Notes under the pieces: generated by a model
The model's database searches: none
What the model was told of the DNA's origin: nothing
What the model saw: only the letters and a program-made list of their open reading frames with translations
Shown here: piece after piece, positions 25,111 through 34,663 of the stretch
Position numbering within the stretch: the first letter of the stretch is position 1
Layout of the letters: every line of letters begins with the position of its first letter
From: Glandiceps talaboti
Taxonomy: Eukaryota; Hemichordata; Enteropneusta; Spengelidae
Direction of reading: 5' to 3'
Assembly: GCF_964340395.1 (NCBI RefSeq)
Contig: NC_135564.1
Location: 13,923,012-13,987,011, forward strand
Length of the DNA: 64,000 nt
Made by a program: the position numbers and the translations under genes

Positions 25111-25255
25111 CGGCAAATATAGCAAGACATGCAGCATTTTGAAACGGGCGGTACACTGACACCTCGCTCACGTTTTCAATGAGGTCTCGTCTATTTGCGT
25201 TTGCGTTAGAGGAATTGTAGCGTTTGATTTGGGTTAAACTACAATTATTGCAGCT
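24840..25255. mobile_element. Inverted copy of the left part of the long-TIR element
   Basis: Reading from 25255 downwards, the DNA matches 21373-21660 for about 290 bp at high identity, including the TIR start AGCTGCAATAATTGTAG. Its TIR lacks the middle ~50 bp. The flank AGGGTCAAGC has no partner, so this copy is truncated. A 45-codon frame (RRDLIENVSE...VLKAP) is open in both copies, but may be chance conservation of young repeats. Confidence 0.6.
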
Positions 25256-25908
25256 AGGGTCAAGCATGCTTCACGAAATCGCCGAAAAATCAGTATTCCT
25301 ATTAATGTTTCCAAAATTGATTTAGTGACACGGAAGAAAACTTTCAGTCGAGATTTTCGCCTCTATAGTATCTAAAATGGTGGACTCTTGTGAGAGTTAC
25401 GGCGAGTTGAAAATATCCTAAAATACGGCTAGTGAGCAGCCGCCATCGTACGTACACGTATGCGATAGAAGTGTATTCAATGGAGGCACACAGCATAATG
25501 AGTTACCAGCAGCAGTCCAGTAGTACAATTGATTTTTTCCCATCATGCTTTGTACCCTGTCCCTTCTGTACTGTGGAAATCAGCCCAGCAAAATGACCAT
25601 CCTTTACATGTTCAGCTAAGTTAAGGAGCATTTAGAAAAAAAAGTAGAATATCATACAGCTTACTTGTAAAGATGAGTCTCCAAAAGCACAGACTGTACG
25701 GAAATTTGCGACACAAGACATTCAGGGGTAAGGGCAGAGCTGCAAATGTAATTTTATTCAACAAGTTACATGCAAAGCTGGAAATCCGAATGACGCTTCT
25801 AATGGAAAATTCCATTCGATAAGTTGCCCTAAGTTGCTTTCGATTATTACACGACGTCACACCTGGGGTTCCCCAAGTCGATTCTCCTCGCGGAGCTGGG
25901 GCAGCTAA

Positions 25909-26143
25909 GGGGTAGACCATTCGATATCCTGGGGGGGGGGGGCTTGGAAGATTGGTGGAGAGTCATTTTTTTTCCCACCTGCTTGCCTGAGAATTTTTTT
26001 TTTCTCCTTCGCCTATGCTGGCAACTTTTTTTTTCTTTGCTTCTTTGAGATATCCGAATTTTTGTTTTTACGTCAATGTTGAACACCTACATTTGTTGCC
26101 ACAATTTTCTTTTTGGTTTTCGCACAGGGTAATACAGAGAGTA
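25909..26143 (+). mobile_element. Second PIF/Harbinger-like terminus
   Basis: TAA at 25906-25908 is followed by GGGGTAGACCATTCGATATC. The next 235 bp match the right terminal region of the 17299-19390 element in reverse complement (19390 to about 19156). No partner end was found before the LINE fragment that starts at about 26130, so this copy is truncated or interrupted. Confidence 0.65.
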
Positions 26144-26425
26144 TTGCGAACATTGCATTCTATGATATGCTGCCTACCTATCTTAAACACGATCTAAACC
26201 GTCCTAGGAACATATGCAGAAAATTAGTTAATAATGAATTCTACGAACTATCTGATAACTCTACATTGTATAAACTCAAATCGTTTAAGACTGCTACAAA
26301 AATTATCAAAGATTCAACACATCCACTACATACAGAATATGAATATCTACCATTTTATTAATTAATACCTCGACATATTAAACTAGCACCAGAAAGTACT
26401 CTTTTATTTTAGTCCTTAAATTAAA
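26130..26425 (+). mobile_element. Decayed LINE fragment, extreme C-terminus of reverse transcriptase ORF
   Basis: The frame 26113-26361 has, near its end, TKIIKDSTHPLHTEYEYLPF, like the THPL...EFELLPSGRRYR block closing many non-LTR retrotransposon ORF2 proteins; after a frame change the DNA continues LIPRHIKLAPESTLLF, where intact elements have NSFIPSAI. It abuts the Harbinger-like terminus directly. Dead copy. Confidence 0.5.
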
Positions 26426-27274
26426 AAAATCTCCAGGGACGGGAGGGTGGAACCCCTCCCCCCCCCCCCCACGTACCCACCCCACAATGCTTCCGTGTAT
26501 TTTGATTCATGTTAAAATAGCACCAGTACAAGGGTGGGTGGAAACCCCCCTCCCGTACCCACCCCACTTGACTCCCTCAAAAAAAGAGGATACGATGAGC
26601 CATTTGAATTATAATAGGTCCAGAATTTCACAAGTAGCAGTAAACAATAGTTTTAGTCCCGGATAGGCACGGATGTGGTGCACTTCTCAACAACGATTTC
26701 TTTTCTGATCTAGCTATAGAGGGCGTCATTCTTGAAATATTTTGGTACTTAGATAGGGGCATCAGATTGTGTATAACAGAACAGGGAAACCCTTAAATTT
26801 GTCAAGTGTAGTTAACATTCTATAAGATCCAGACAGATTTGTTTTTATCGTTTTGCCATGAAATCATAGCACTGACTTTTATTGATGAAGTAATTATGGT
26901 AAAAGTAAATTTTCGGTGAAACAACCATATAATAATCAGTACATTCTACGAATGTTGAGCTCAACTTGACTCGAGGTCTAAAGTACAGACGCTCTCTTGA
27001 ACATTTCGCTAAAAGGGTAGTGTGAGTAGCCGGAATGGACGAGACCACAGCCAACGTTTTACAATGATACAAATATAGTTTATTGTATCAAAATTCTAAT
27101 AATATTGTCTTCTATAAATACATAATAAAATCCATCAAAAGTATTGTTGTATTCATCAAAAAAATAAATCGTATAAGTATCTCTCTTAATTAAAATCAAC
27201 TTCACTGAACTCTTGTCTACTAATAGACAACCTGCAAAGGTAGAAAAAACAGAAAAAAAGTGAAAATTAATATG

Positions 27275-27460
27275 ACAGAACCCCATGGCCTCGCAATGGA
27301 CGGTAGGGCGTACAGAAGTTATTTTCACGAGTGATTCGGTTTATTCTGCCGCGTATTTTCACGAGCGATAGCGAGTGAAAATACAGCAGAATAAACCGAA
27401 TCACGAGTGAAAATAACTTCTGTATGCCCTGCCGTCCATTGCGAGGCCATGGGGTTCTGT
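27275..27460. mobile_element. Foldback MITE, 186-bp near-perfect hairpin
   Basis: The ends ACAGAACCCCATGG and CCATGGGGTTCTGT are reverse complements, and complementarity runs almost without break for about 85 bp per arm, leaving a loop of about 15 bp around CACGAGCGATAGCGAGTG. The 3' flank TTATTATTACATATGT recurs beside the same CATGGGGTTCTG end at 35345-35372, marking a second family member there. Confidence 0.75.
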
Positions 27461-27824
27461 TATTATTACATATGTACACCAAAAACGCAATAAAATGCAG
27501 GTGGGGAAGGGCGAACAACATATTCGCATGAATATGTATCAGGTCACCAGCTCATGTCATTCAGGTCAGGCAGAGGTCACAGACGTGAATTATGAGCGAT
27601 GATTGGTTGTCAACAACAATAAGTATTGATATGCAAATTACGTGTTGACCTGCTCTCGCTAGCTATCTCCGCTGTGATTCATTCACAAAACCGATCAGAA
27701 GAAATGCATACACGATTATTTTAGTCGTAGAAACAGATACATTTCAACAGCGTGGTATTCTTAGTGTCCTATATAATAGTACTTCAGTAAAATCTTTCAA
27801 AATGTACAATATTATAAAAGTTAG

Positions 27825-28232
27825 TCTTCATCAGAATCGGAAAAGATTACGGATTGTCTGCAGCGTTTTATAATGTAAACACACTGACAAGAACTTTGAC
27901 AGAGGTGTTTCCGGCGACATGAAATGTGAAATTGAAAGATCCACCACTAATACGGGTATTTTCAAAACATTCCGCATAACTGTGGGAATTGAGTGACTGC
28001 GTTCTGGCTGGTTGATGGTCCTGAGGATTGTGTTGCACGATCTCCCATCGGCTGCATTTGTTGGGCGTTGTTGATGTGTACAAAGCATCGGTGGCCGTAG
28101 TCGCTGGGCGCGTGCCTCGGGTCAGCTTTAATTATTTTGTTGTTGATCATAATAAAATTCACTCTCAGAAAGTTCAAAATAATTCAAATTAAACAAATCG
28201 TTATGTTCAGAATCCACCGAAATATCTTCCAT
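27825..28232 (-). pseudogene. Deletion derivative of a transposon-encoded protein (tyrosine-recombinase type suspected)
   Basis: On the minus strand a 34-codon frame 28232-28128 starts MEDISVDSEHNDLF and is acidic; after a frame break the DNA reads FENTRISGGSFNFTFHVAGN and, after another, VIFSDSDED-stop near 27825. An acidic start, an ISGG.FNF-type segment and an SDSDED tail are, as I recall, typical of Crypton-like transposon proteins in invertebrates, which have the recombinase domain between them. That middle is missing here. Family assignment is tentative. Confidence 0.3.
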
Positions 28233-28325
28233 TTGTAAAGTAGTGGTCGCCGGCAATATTTACAAACATAAAGTAGTTCGAAAGGTTGTTTACTCATTTG
28301 CATAATGAACAGTGAAAATACCTAA

Positions 28326-28381
28326 CTAATTTGCATAGTTATTTGATAGGTAAGGCACTAATTTGCATAGTTATTTGATAC
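28326..28381. repeat. Short direct repeat with octamer-like ATTTGCAT
   Basis: CTAATTTGCATAGTTATTTG occurs twice, 32 bp apart (about 28326 and 28358). Other ATTTGCAT copies lie at 28300 and 28551. ATTTGCAT is the POU octamer, but in transposon-like AT-rich DNA this is most likely a repeat effect. Confidence 0.6.
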
Positions 28382-28705
28382 CCCAGAACTTGCGATGGTC
28401 GAGAAAAATAGTGAAATACATTATGAACCAACAAAAAATTGTTCAAAAAGTGTGTAACAACAGGAAAGACACATATGTGCATTTAAAAAAATGCATTTAT
28501 TTGCTTATTTTCATCAGGAATTGGTTTTACTTTTGGATCTATTTTATCTCATTTGCATAGCCACCAGTGAAAATACCGGTTTTATTTTTGACTGTACACC
28601 AACGTACACAATGGTACATATGTAATAATGATAGGTATGTTGTGTATTTTCATATCACTACTATTACATAGACCATAGCAATATTTTTATGTCAATTTCT
28701 AAGTG

Positions 28706-28709
28706 GTCT

Positions 28710-28759
<50 letters not shown>

Positions 28760-28761
28760 GC
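28706..28761. repeat. (GTT)n microsatellite in the 3' UTR of the unknown gene
   Basis: About 18 GTT units, read as (CAA)n in the minus-strand transcript. The same array, longer, is kept in the duplicate at 33527-33590. Confidence 0.9.
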
Positions 28762-28932
28762 TTTCCGAAAGTATGATCTTGAAAGTTTCAAAAACTATAT
28801 TGCCGTGTTCTGACATGCCGCTATTAGCGAATTCAAGTCAATACTATAGTCATGGTTTCAGTTATCGCTTATAATCTTACATACTTTATACAACTTACCT
28901 TATTTCATATGAAAACTGCTGGAAGATATAAT

Positions 28933-30678
28933 CTATTCAATTTTGGGTTTCTTGGCAACACTTTTCTCCTCAATTCCGTCATCCCCACTGATAATAGAAA
29001 AAACAGACATGTGGTACGTCAGTGGAGAAATGGTCACGTGATCATTGTGATAAAAGTGAACTAGACAAGTAGACATGTACTGAGAGGTCAATTGAGAAAA
29101 GGAAGTATGTACACTGAGAATAGAACATAGTACGGCAAAAATGGAAAATAGACACTCAGTCTGTGTAAATAGATGGACTATTAATATATCAGTCAAGAAC
29201 TAGACACATGGTGTTCCTCTCACATATCACAGGTGGCAATGGTGTACACTTCATGGATACATAATTTATCACACCGTTTGTTATCTAAGCGTTTACCTCC
29301 GAATTATCATTCATTCAATTGTTTTGAAACTAGTTTTGTTTTCCATCCGTTACGTTACGTTATCGGTAATATCACGCCTACTAACACACATAACGATTCA
29401 AAAAACAGTCGGGTGAAATTTCTCAATAAATTATGAACACAATTCTGACACAAAGTGATCTTTTTTACTTACATTCTTTCTCGTTTCTTTGCTTCTCTTG
29501 GTATTCTCATTTCTGGCAACTTCTGACCAGTAATGTCTATGTTATTGTCTTTGGGTGCACCACATATCAATTTTCGTTTAAGTCCATCAAATACCGACTT
29601 CTTCGGTTTCTTTGGTATTTTACTACTGTCCAATATCAATGGATTAGTGTCTACGTTTTGAGGAGCGACTCCACCCATCAACTTTGCCCTCATTCGTGCA
29701 AAAGCTGTCATTGGACGTTCTTTCTTAGTAAGTTCGTTAGATGGACCGGCTGTAGCTGCTTGCTGTAAACTTGTGCTGGGTTTTGTACGTATCTGTTTTA
29801 CGTTCAGCAAGGTTTGATTAGTTACTTCCACTTTTTGAGGAACGACTCCGCCCATCAACTTTGCCCTCATTCGGGCAAATGCTGTCATTGGACGTTCTTT
29901 CTTTGTAAGTTCGTTAGATGGACCGGCTGTGGCTGCTTGCTGTGAACTTGTACTGGGTTTGTTAGGTATCTGTTTTACGTTCAGCAAGGTTTGATTAGTA
30001 ACTTCCACTTTTTGAGGAACGACGCCTCCCATTAGTTTTGCCCTCATTCGAGCAAATGCTGTCATGGGACGTTCTTTCTTTACAGATTCGTTAGATGGTG
30101 TAGCCACTTGGTTGGAAATCGTGTTTACTTGCATATGACTAGGGGTTCTTTCCCCAAACCTTTCACAAATAGGTTTCGAGGGGGTAGAATGTTCCCTACT
30201 TCCTTGCATTGTAGCGGCAGCACTTTGTTTCTCTCTCAACTGTTTATATTGCATCAGCTCACGTTGGTATGCAGACATACGTGGCTGGATTTCGGGTCGT
30301 TGATGGTGAACTGGTAAAGTAGGCACCTGTTTAGAAGATGACGGACATGGCTGATAGGTACTAGTACTACTAGTGGTTGCAACTGAAGGTCGCTTAAAGT
30401 CAGAGAACTGTTTTGAAGTTGACGGAAATTGTTCACAGCGCTGGGCTGGTGCGACTACATTCATGGTTACAGGGCGACTAGTATGTTGATGAGTGTATAC
30501 TGTCGCTGGTTTCCCTAGAGGAATATGTACTGAATACTGTCCCATAATTTCTGTTTCAAACTGAGCAAGTTGTCTCTTTTCAGCTAAACTTCTCTCAACT
30601 TTGATTCTAGCCTGCCTCCTTTCCTCGGCTAGTTGCACTCTTAACTCCGCTCTTTCCTGGTAACTAAGTGTTTGCAAA
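28933..30678 (-). CDS. Unrecognised protein with three 59-residue repeats (3' part of gene)
   Basis: Two exons are clear on the minus strand: 29473-30678 (401 codons, acceptor TTCTTTTGCAG, donor GTAAGT) and 28933-28987 (ending GDDGIEEKSVAKKPKIE-stop, acceptor CTATTATCAG); phases match. Visible protein is 419 aa and lacks its N-terminus. The start is Glu/Arg/Gln-rich and probably helical (QERAELRVQLAEERRQARIK), the middle is Ser/Thr/Pro/Gln-rich and disordered, then come three tandem units with KKERPMTAFARMRAKLMGG, period 177 bp. The last unit is more diverged, and a related KKSVFDGLKRKLICGAP follows. The tail is basic, KKPK-like, suggesting a nuclear protein. I do not recognise the family. 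An upstream exon probably lies beyond 30678; a strong minus-strand donor (CCTGCAG|GTAAGT) at about 31383 is a candidate, but its ATG frame does not join directly. Confidence 0.7.
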
Positions 30679-30744
30679 CTGCAAAAGAAACATTATACAA
30701 AACTTAAAAACTGAATACCGTAGAGTATAATCGTAGGTGTTACT

Positions 30745-30815
30745 TTTCATATATGTTTGTTTGTTTGTTTTGTTTGTTTGTTTGTTTGTTTGTTTGTTTG
30801 TTTGTTTGTTTGTTA
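30745..30815. repeat. (TTTG)n microsatellite upstream of the repeat-protein exon
   Basis: About 17 TTTG units, one of them TTTTG-shifted, in the intron preceding the 30678 acceptor. Confidence 0.9.
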
Positions 30816-30819
30816 GATG

Positions 30820-32240
30820 TACAAAGAACAAATCATTATAATGAATTGATGAACTTGGTTGGAAAATGATACATAAGGGGGGCATTGGTGGAGTAAGCAA
30901 AGGGGTTGTTGTTGAGGGAGTCAGATTGGCAAAGGTTCATATAACAATACTATCTTTGCCATGAGTCTTGATTACAACATCAGCTATACATAGTGGGATT
31001 GGCCAAATATGCTTACCATATCCACCGTGTTTCACCTCCACTCAGGGATGGAATCGGAACTGGGTCCGTATTCAATTCATCTGGCCTGAGAGTATAGTTG
31101 TGATGTGGATAAGCTGGTCGAGGGAATTATTGATATTCCAATGTCAGATTATTATATTACGCTACGTAAATATAAATGCTACAAGACAGAAATAACTAGC
31201 ACAGTATTTAAATTATGCGTCTGCGATTCTATGTCGGATGATTTATCAGATATCCAGAATTCGATAAAAACTTGTCATATGGTATACACTTTTCTAGATC
31301 GTGCTCCATATAAAGTCAAAGAAACTCTACTTTGATTAGAAATAGCTTTATTTTTTAAAACATACTTTAAAGACTTACCTGCAGGATACTGGGGAGGAAT
31401 ACTAGGAAATGACATCATGATTGACTGCTTTCGGTAAATAAATATGCGATTTTTAACGTATTTATTCGCTTGGATGCAGTATACAAAGCTTCGTCAACGA
31501 AGTTCGAATGTATACGTAAACAAAAACTTTGCACGCATCCTTGTGCGCATAACATTGGTTTCCTAGGAGCGATCATGGTTTCTATGCAATATCGCGTGCC
31601 GTGTTGTGCGCGACTTTTGTCGATCACGTGATGTTCGATCGACTCCGACGTTTGTTCGATCGTTTACGGTATCGTGTTTATGTTTCGTATTTTGGCATCT
31701 GCAGCAAATGAGTACTAAAACAGCTGAAACTTGGCCCGTTGGTTTTATCAAGAAGTTTAACTCGTAAGGACAACACAAACTGTACAACGTCATCATGGAC
31801 TGAAGGTATTTCTTTTCATTTACGACAGCAACAAGTGTAGTGATATTCGTCGCGATCATTTTCAACCTGATCAAAGGTTTTTCGCATTTGCGACGAAATT
31901 TTAGAAATATGAATAGAAATAATGTTACCCCATAGTCTTTTGTTAACGAATTTTGTCTTCCAATAAACAGAAGTATTATACTTTTCAGAGTGTATTTTCA
32001 TCGTGTTTGCTTTTTCCTGTCAAATGCTAGTTTTTCATAGTGGTGTACGCTCCAACATAACGTAAAACCATATAAAAAAAATAGAGATGTGTGAATATAT
32101 TGCTATATGTAAAATTACAGCACGTAATACTGGAAATTATTTGGGCTATTGTACATGAAGTTTTGAAGTTTTGTATGCCATAGACAGGGGTACGGTCTGT
32201 TTCCCCATTGTGTTATTACCATAAGCAATGAAGCTTTCAA
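30820..32240. other. Gap without a supported gene
   Basis: It holds a possible upstream exon of the minus-strand gene (donor near 31383, with in-frame ATGATG at about 31418-31423) and a 76-codon plus-strand frame at 31105-31335 with no motif. The rest is AT-rich and featureless. Confidence 0.4.
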
Positions 32241-32243
32241 TTA

Positions 32244-32537
32244 GACTCTCTCACAGTCCTCAGAGCTTCGCATTACTAAAATTAAAGTTAAACGAATTAT
32301 TTTGTATGTATCGATACCATCTACATAACCGTACTCGAATATTGTACTGTGCGCCCGAACTTCGCGAAAACACGGAGCGTCGCATTCACACGTCAACGAA
32401 TGGCTATCTCTATGTGGTCGATGAGGGCGCACAGTACGAAGTTCGAGTAAGGTTATGTAGATGGTATCGGTACATACAAAGTAGTTCGTTTAGCTTTAAT
32501 TTTAGTAATGCGAAGCTCCGAGGACTGTGAGAGACTT
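32244..32537. mobile_element. Foldback MITE, about 290 bp
   Basis: The left arm from GACTCTCTCACAGTCCTC and the right arm ending GAGGACTGTGAGAGAC are reverse complements for about 115 bp with scattered mismatches, including CTCGAA...TACTGTGCGCCC near the centre. The central ~60 bp (CGAAAACACGGAGCGTCGC region) is the loop. No target duplication is certain. Confidence 0.7.
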
Positions 32538-32689
32538 CATATTGTGCCTCTTTCATATGGTGACATCTTGCATATCAAGTCTTACAAGGTGACTATATCG
32601 ATTCATAGGCAACATTTAGGTGGTGTGTGATGGGAGGATATAGGGTCTAAGGGATCTAAGGACTGTAGTATCTTCATCAACATTTTCAC

Positions 32690-33030
32690 CGTTAGGGCAA
32701 AATTTTGATATGACATAATTATACAAGAGGGCGCTGTTTATATCGTACATTGATGACAATTTTGACAATGACTTTTGCAATAGTGTCATAATTGTGATTT
32801 GACGTTGGGCGTTGTTTATATATAGTACAATATATAGTGATAATTTTGACAATAACATTTTGCGATAGTGTCAGGGCAAGATTTTGATATGGGGGAGGGG
32901 CGTTGTTTATATCGTACAGTGATGACCATTCTGACAAAGACATTTGGCAATAGCGTTACAACGCCAGGGCAAGATTTCGGTATGGCATAGAGGGCGCTGT
33001 TTATATCGTACAATAATGACAATTTTCAAG
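32690..33030. repeat. Tandem repeat, period about 85-100 bp, four units
   Basis: Each unit contains AGGGCAAGATTTTGATATG, GGGCGCTGTTTATATCGTAC and GATGACAATTTTGACAA with substitutions and small gaps. No coding potential. Confidence 0.75.
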
Positions 33031-33238
33031 TGTGTCTAGAACTCTTTACATTGGTGTGCCGTATTTCATGTAAATGACGTACATTCTAATAATCTTAAAC
33101 AACAGGGCTTTTTGTGATTGGGGATGGGGAAGGGTAACTATTGTTTACATTCGATTGCATCGTAACCCAGAGTGGGAAAACAATCCAACTCTCTGCAAAG
33201 AAGGTGGGTTACATAGAATAAATTAGATCACTACCGAT

Positions 33239-33527
33239 CTTTGATACAAAAATAGTTTATTATATCTCACAATTCTTCATATAATATTAAATTCTATAAA
33301 TATATAGTAAAATCCATCAGATTCATTGTTGTATTCCATAAAAAAATACATCGTTGTTTTTTAAAATTAAAAGTCACTTAAGTAACGAGTTACCTAACAC
33401 ATAGTAGACAATCTGCAACATAGAAAAACATAGAAACGTGATAATTATTGAGAGGTGTGCGTAATGTGTCATTTGTTACAATGATCAGAGAGCAGACATC
33501 TTTTATGTCAGTTTGTTGAAAAAAAAC

Positions 33528-33603
<76 letters not shown>

Positions 33604-33910
33604 TCTGCTGCTGTTTGAGCTTGTTCTGATATGCCGCTAAATTCACGTCAAACAATATACTATAGTCATGGTCTCCGTTATCGTTGATAATCTTAATAGT
33701 AGTATACTTTGTACAACTTATTACCTTATTACGTACCTTATTTCATATGAAAACTGCTGGCAGATATATAATCTATTCAGTTTGGGGTTTCTTAGAAACC
33801 ATTGCCTCCTCGATTCCGTCATCGTCACTGATATCAGAAAAAGAACAACCCACAGACATGCTGTACGTCAATGGAGAAATTGTCACAAAATATGTAAAGT
33901 ATGAATGAAA
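33239..33910 (-). pseudogene. Duplicated last exon and 3' UTR of the repeat-protein gene
   Basis: 33773-33827 on the minus strand has the same acceptor context (GATATCAG), phase and length (55 bp) as the last exon at 28933-28987 and reads DDDGIEEAMVSKKPQTE-stop. The 3' UTR with its (GTT)n array (33527-33590) and the stretch 33239-33430 match 28690-29060 and 27060-27270. No upstream exon fits: TRAPPC4 begins 370 bp away on the other strand. So only the gene's 3' end was duplicated, or the rest was lost. This copy lacks the ~1.4 kb of transposon sequence found in the 3' flank of the other. Confidence 0.65.
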
Positions 33911-34191
33911 CAGATATGTATACATCTACACTATGAAAGTAACTGTTATTAATCAGAAGTCACACAGAATGTAAATCGAGAAATAGAACATAACGGGGCA
34001 ACACACAAATAGAGAGACAGAGACGAGATAGTGTCAAGTTACAACAAATACGTCTGTACCTAGAAAAGAGAGAAAGCGACAGAGATAGACGTCCTGACAG
34101 GCAGATCGAAAAGAGCGAGAAAGATTGAGAGCGACAGCTTGGTTCAGAGTGTATTCATTAGAGCGCCAACGTACGTCAGTCCTGGGAGATC

Positions 34192-34201
34192 AAAATGGCG
34201 A
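34192..34201 (+). promoter_or_regulatory. YY1-like element overlapping the TRAPPC4 start codon
   Basis: AAAATGGCGA spans the ATG and resembles the AAGATGGCGGC YY1 motif that sits just downstream of the transcription start in many TATA-less housekeeping genes. The same AAAATGGCGAC occurs in LARS2 exon 1. Confidence 0.45.
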
Positions 34202-34624
34202 TCTATTCTGTGTATGTTGTGAACCGAGCAGGGGGATTGATATACCAATTAGATCACACGTCGGCCAAAACCGAGATCGAAAAAACATTTAGCTACCCTT
34301 TAGAGCTTGTACTAAGGATTGTTGACGAGAGAGTCGTTGTTTCGTTTGGTCAGAGAGACGGCATTAAAGGTAAGCGAACAGTCCATATCCGCCCCATTCA
34401 TCGTTCACATTCATAGATTCACATTCAGTCTGACTCGACTATGAGTACTTCTGGCCTGTGTACATTGTAGTCTACTTCTGTTAAAAATCACAGTGACTAA
34501 TAAAGAAAACTAGATGGATATTGTTCATAATTCCAAGAATCATTTAGACAGTAAAATATAGTCATTTTGGAGTGGTATAATATTAGAAACATATGCAAGT
34601 TGCAACGTTTCAATCCGTCTACAA

Positions 34625-34663
<39 letters not shown>

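Noticed and set aside
31105-31335. 76-codon plus-strand frame (MDKLVEGIIDIPMSDYY...)
   Set aside because: Protein-like composition but no homology recognised, no splice partners and no conserved context; left uncalled.
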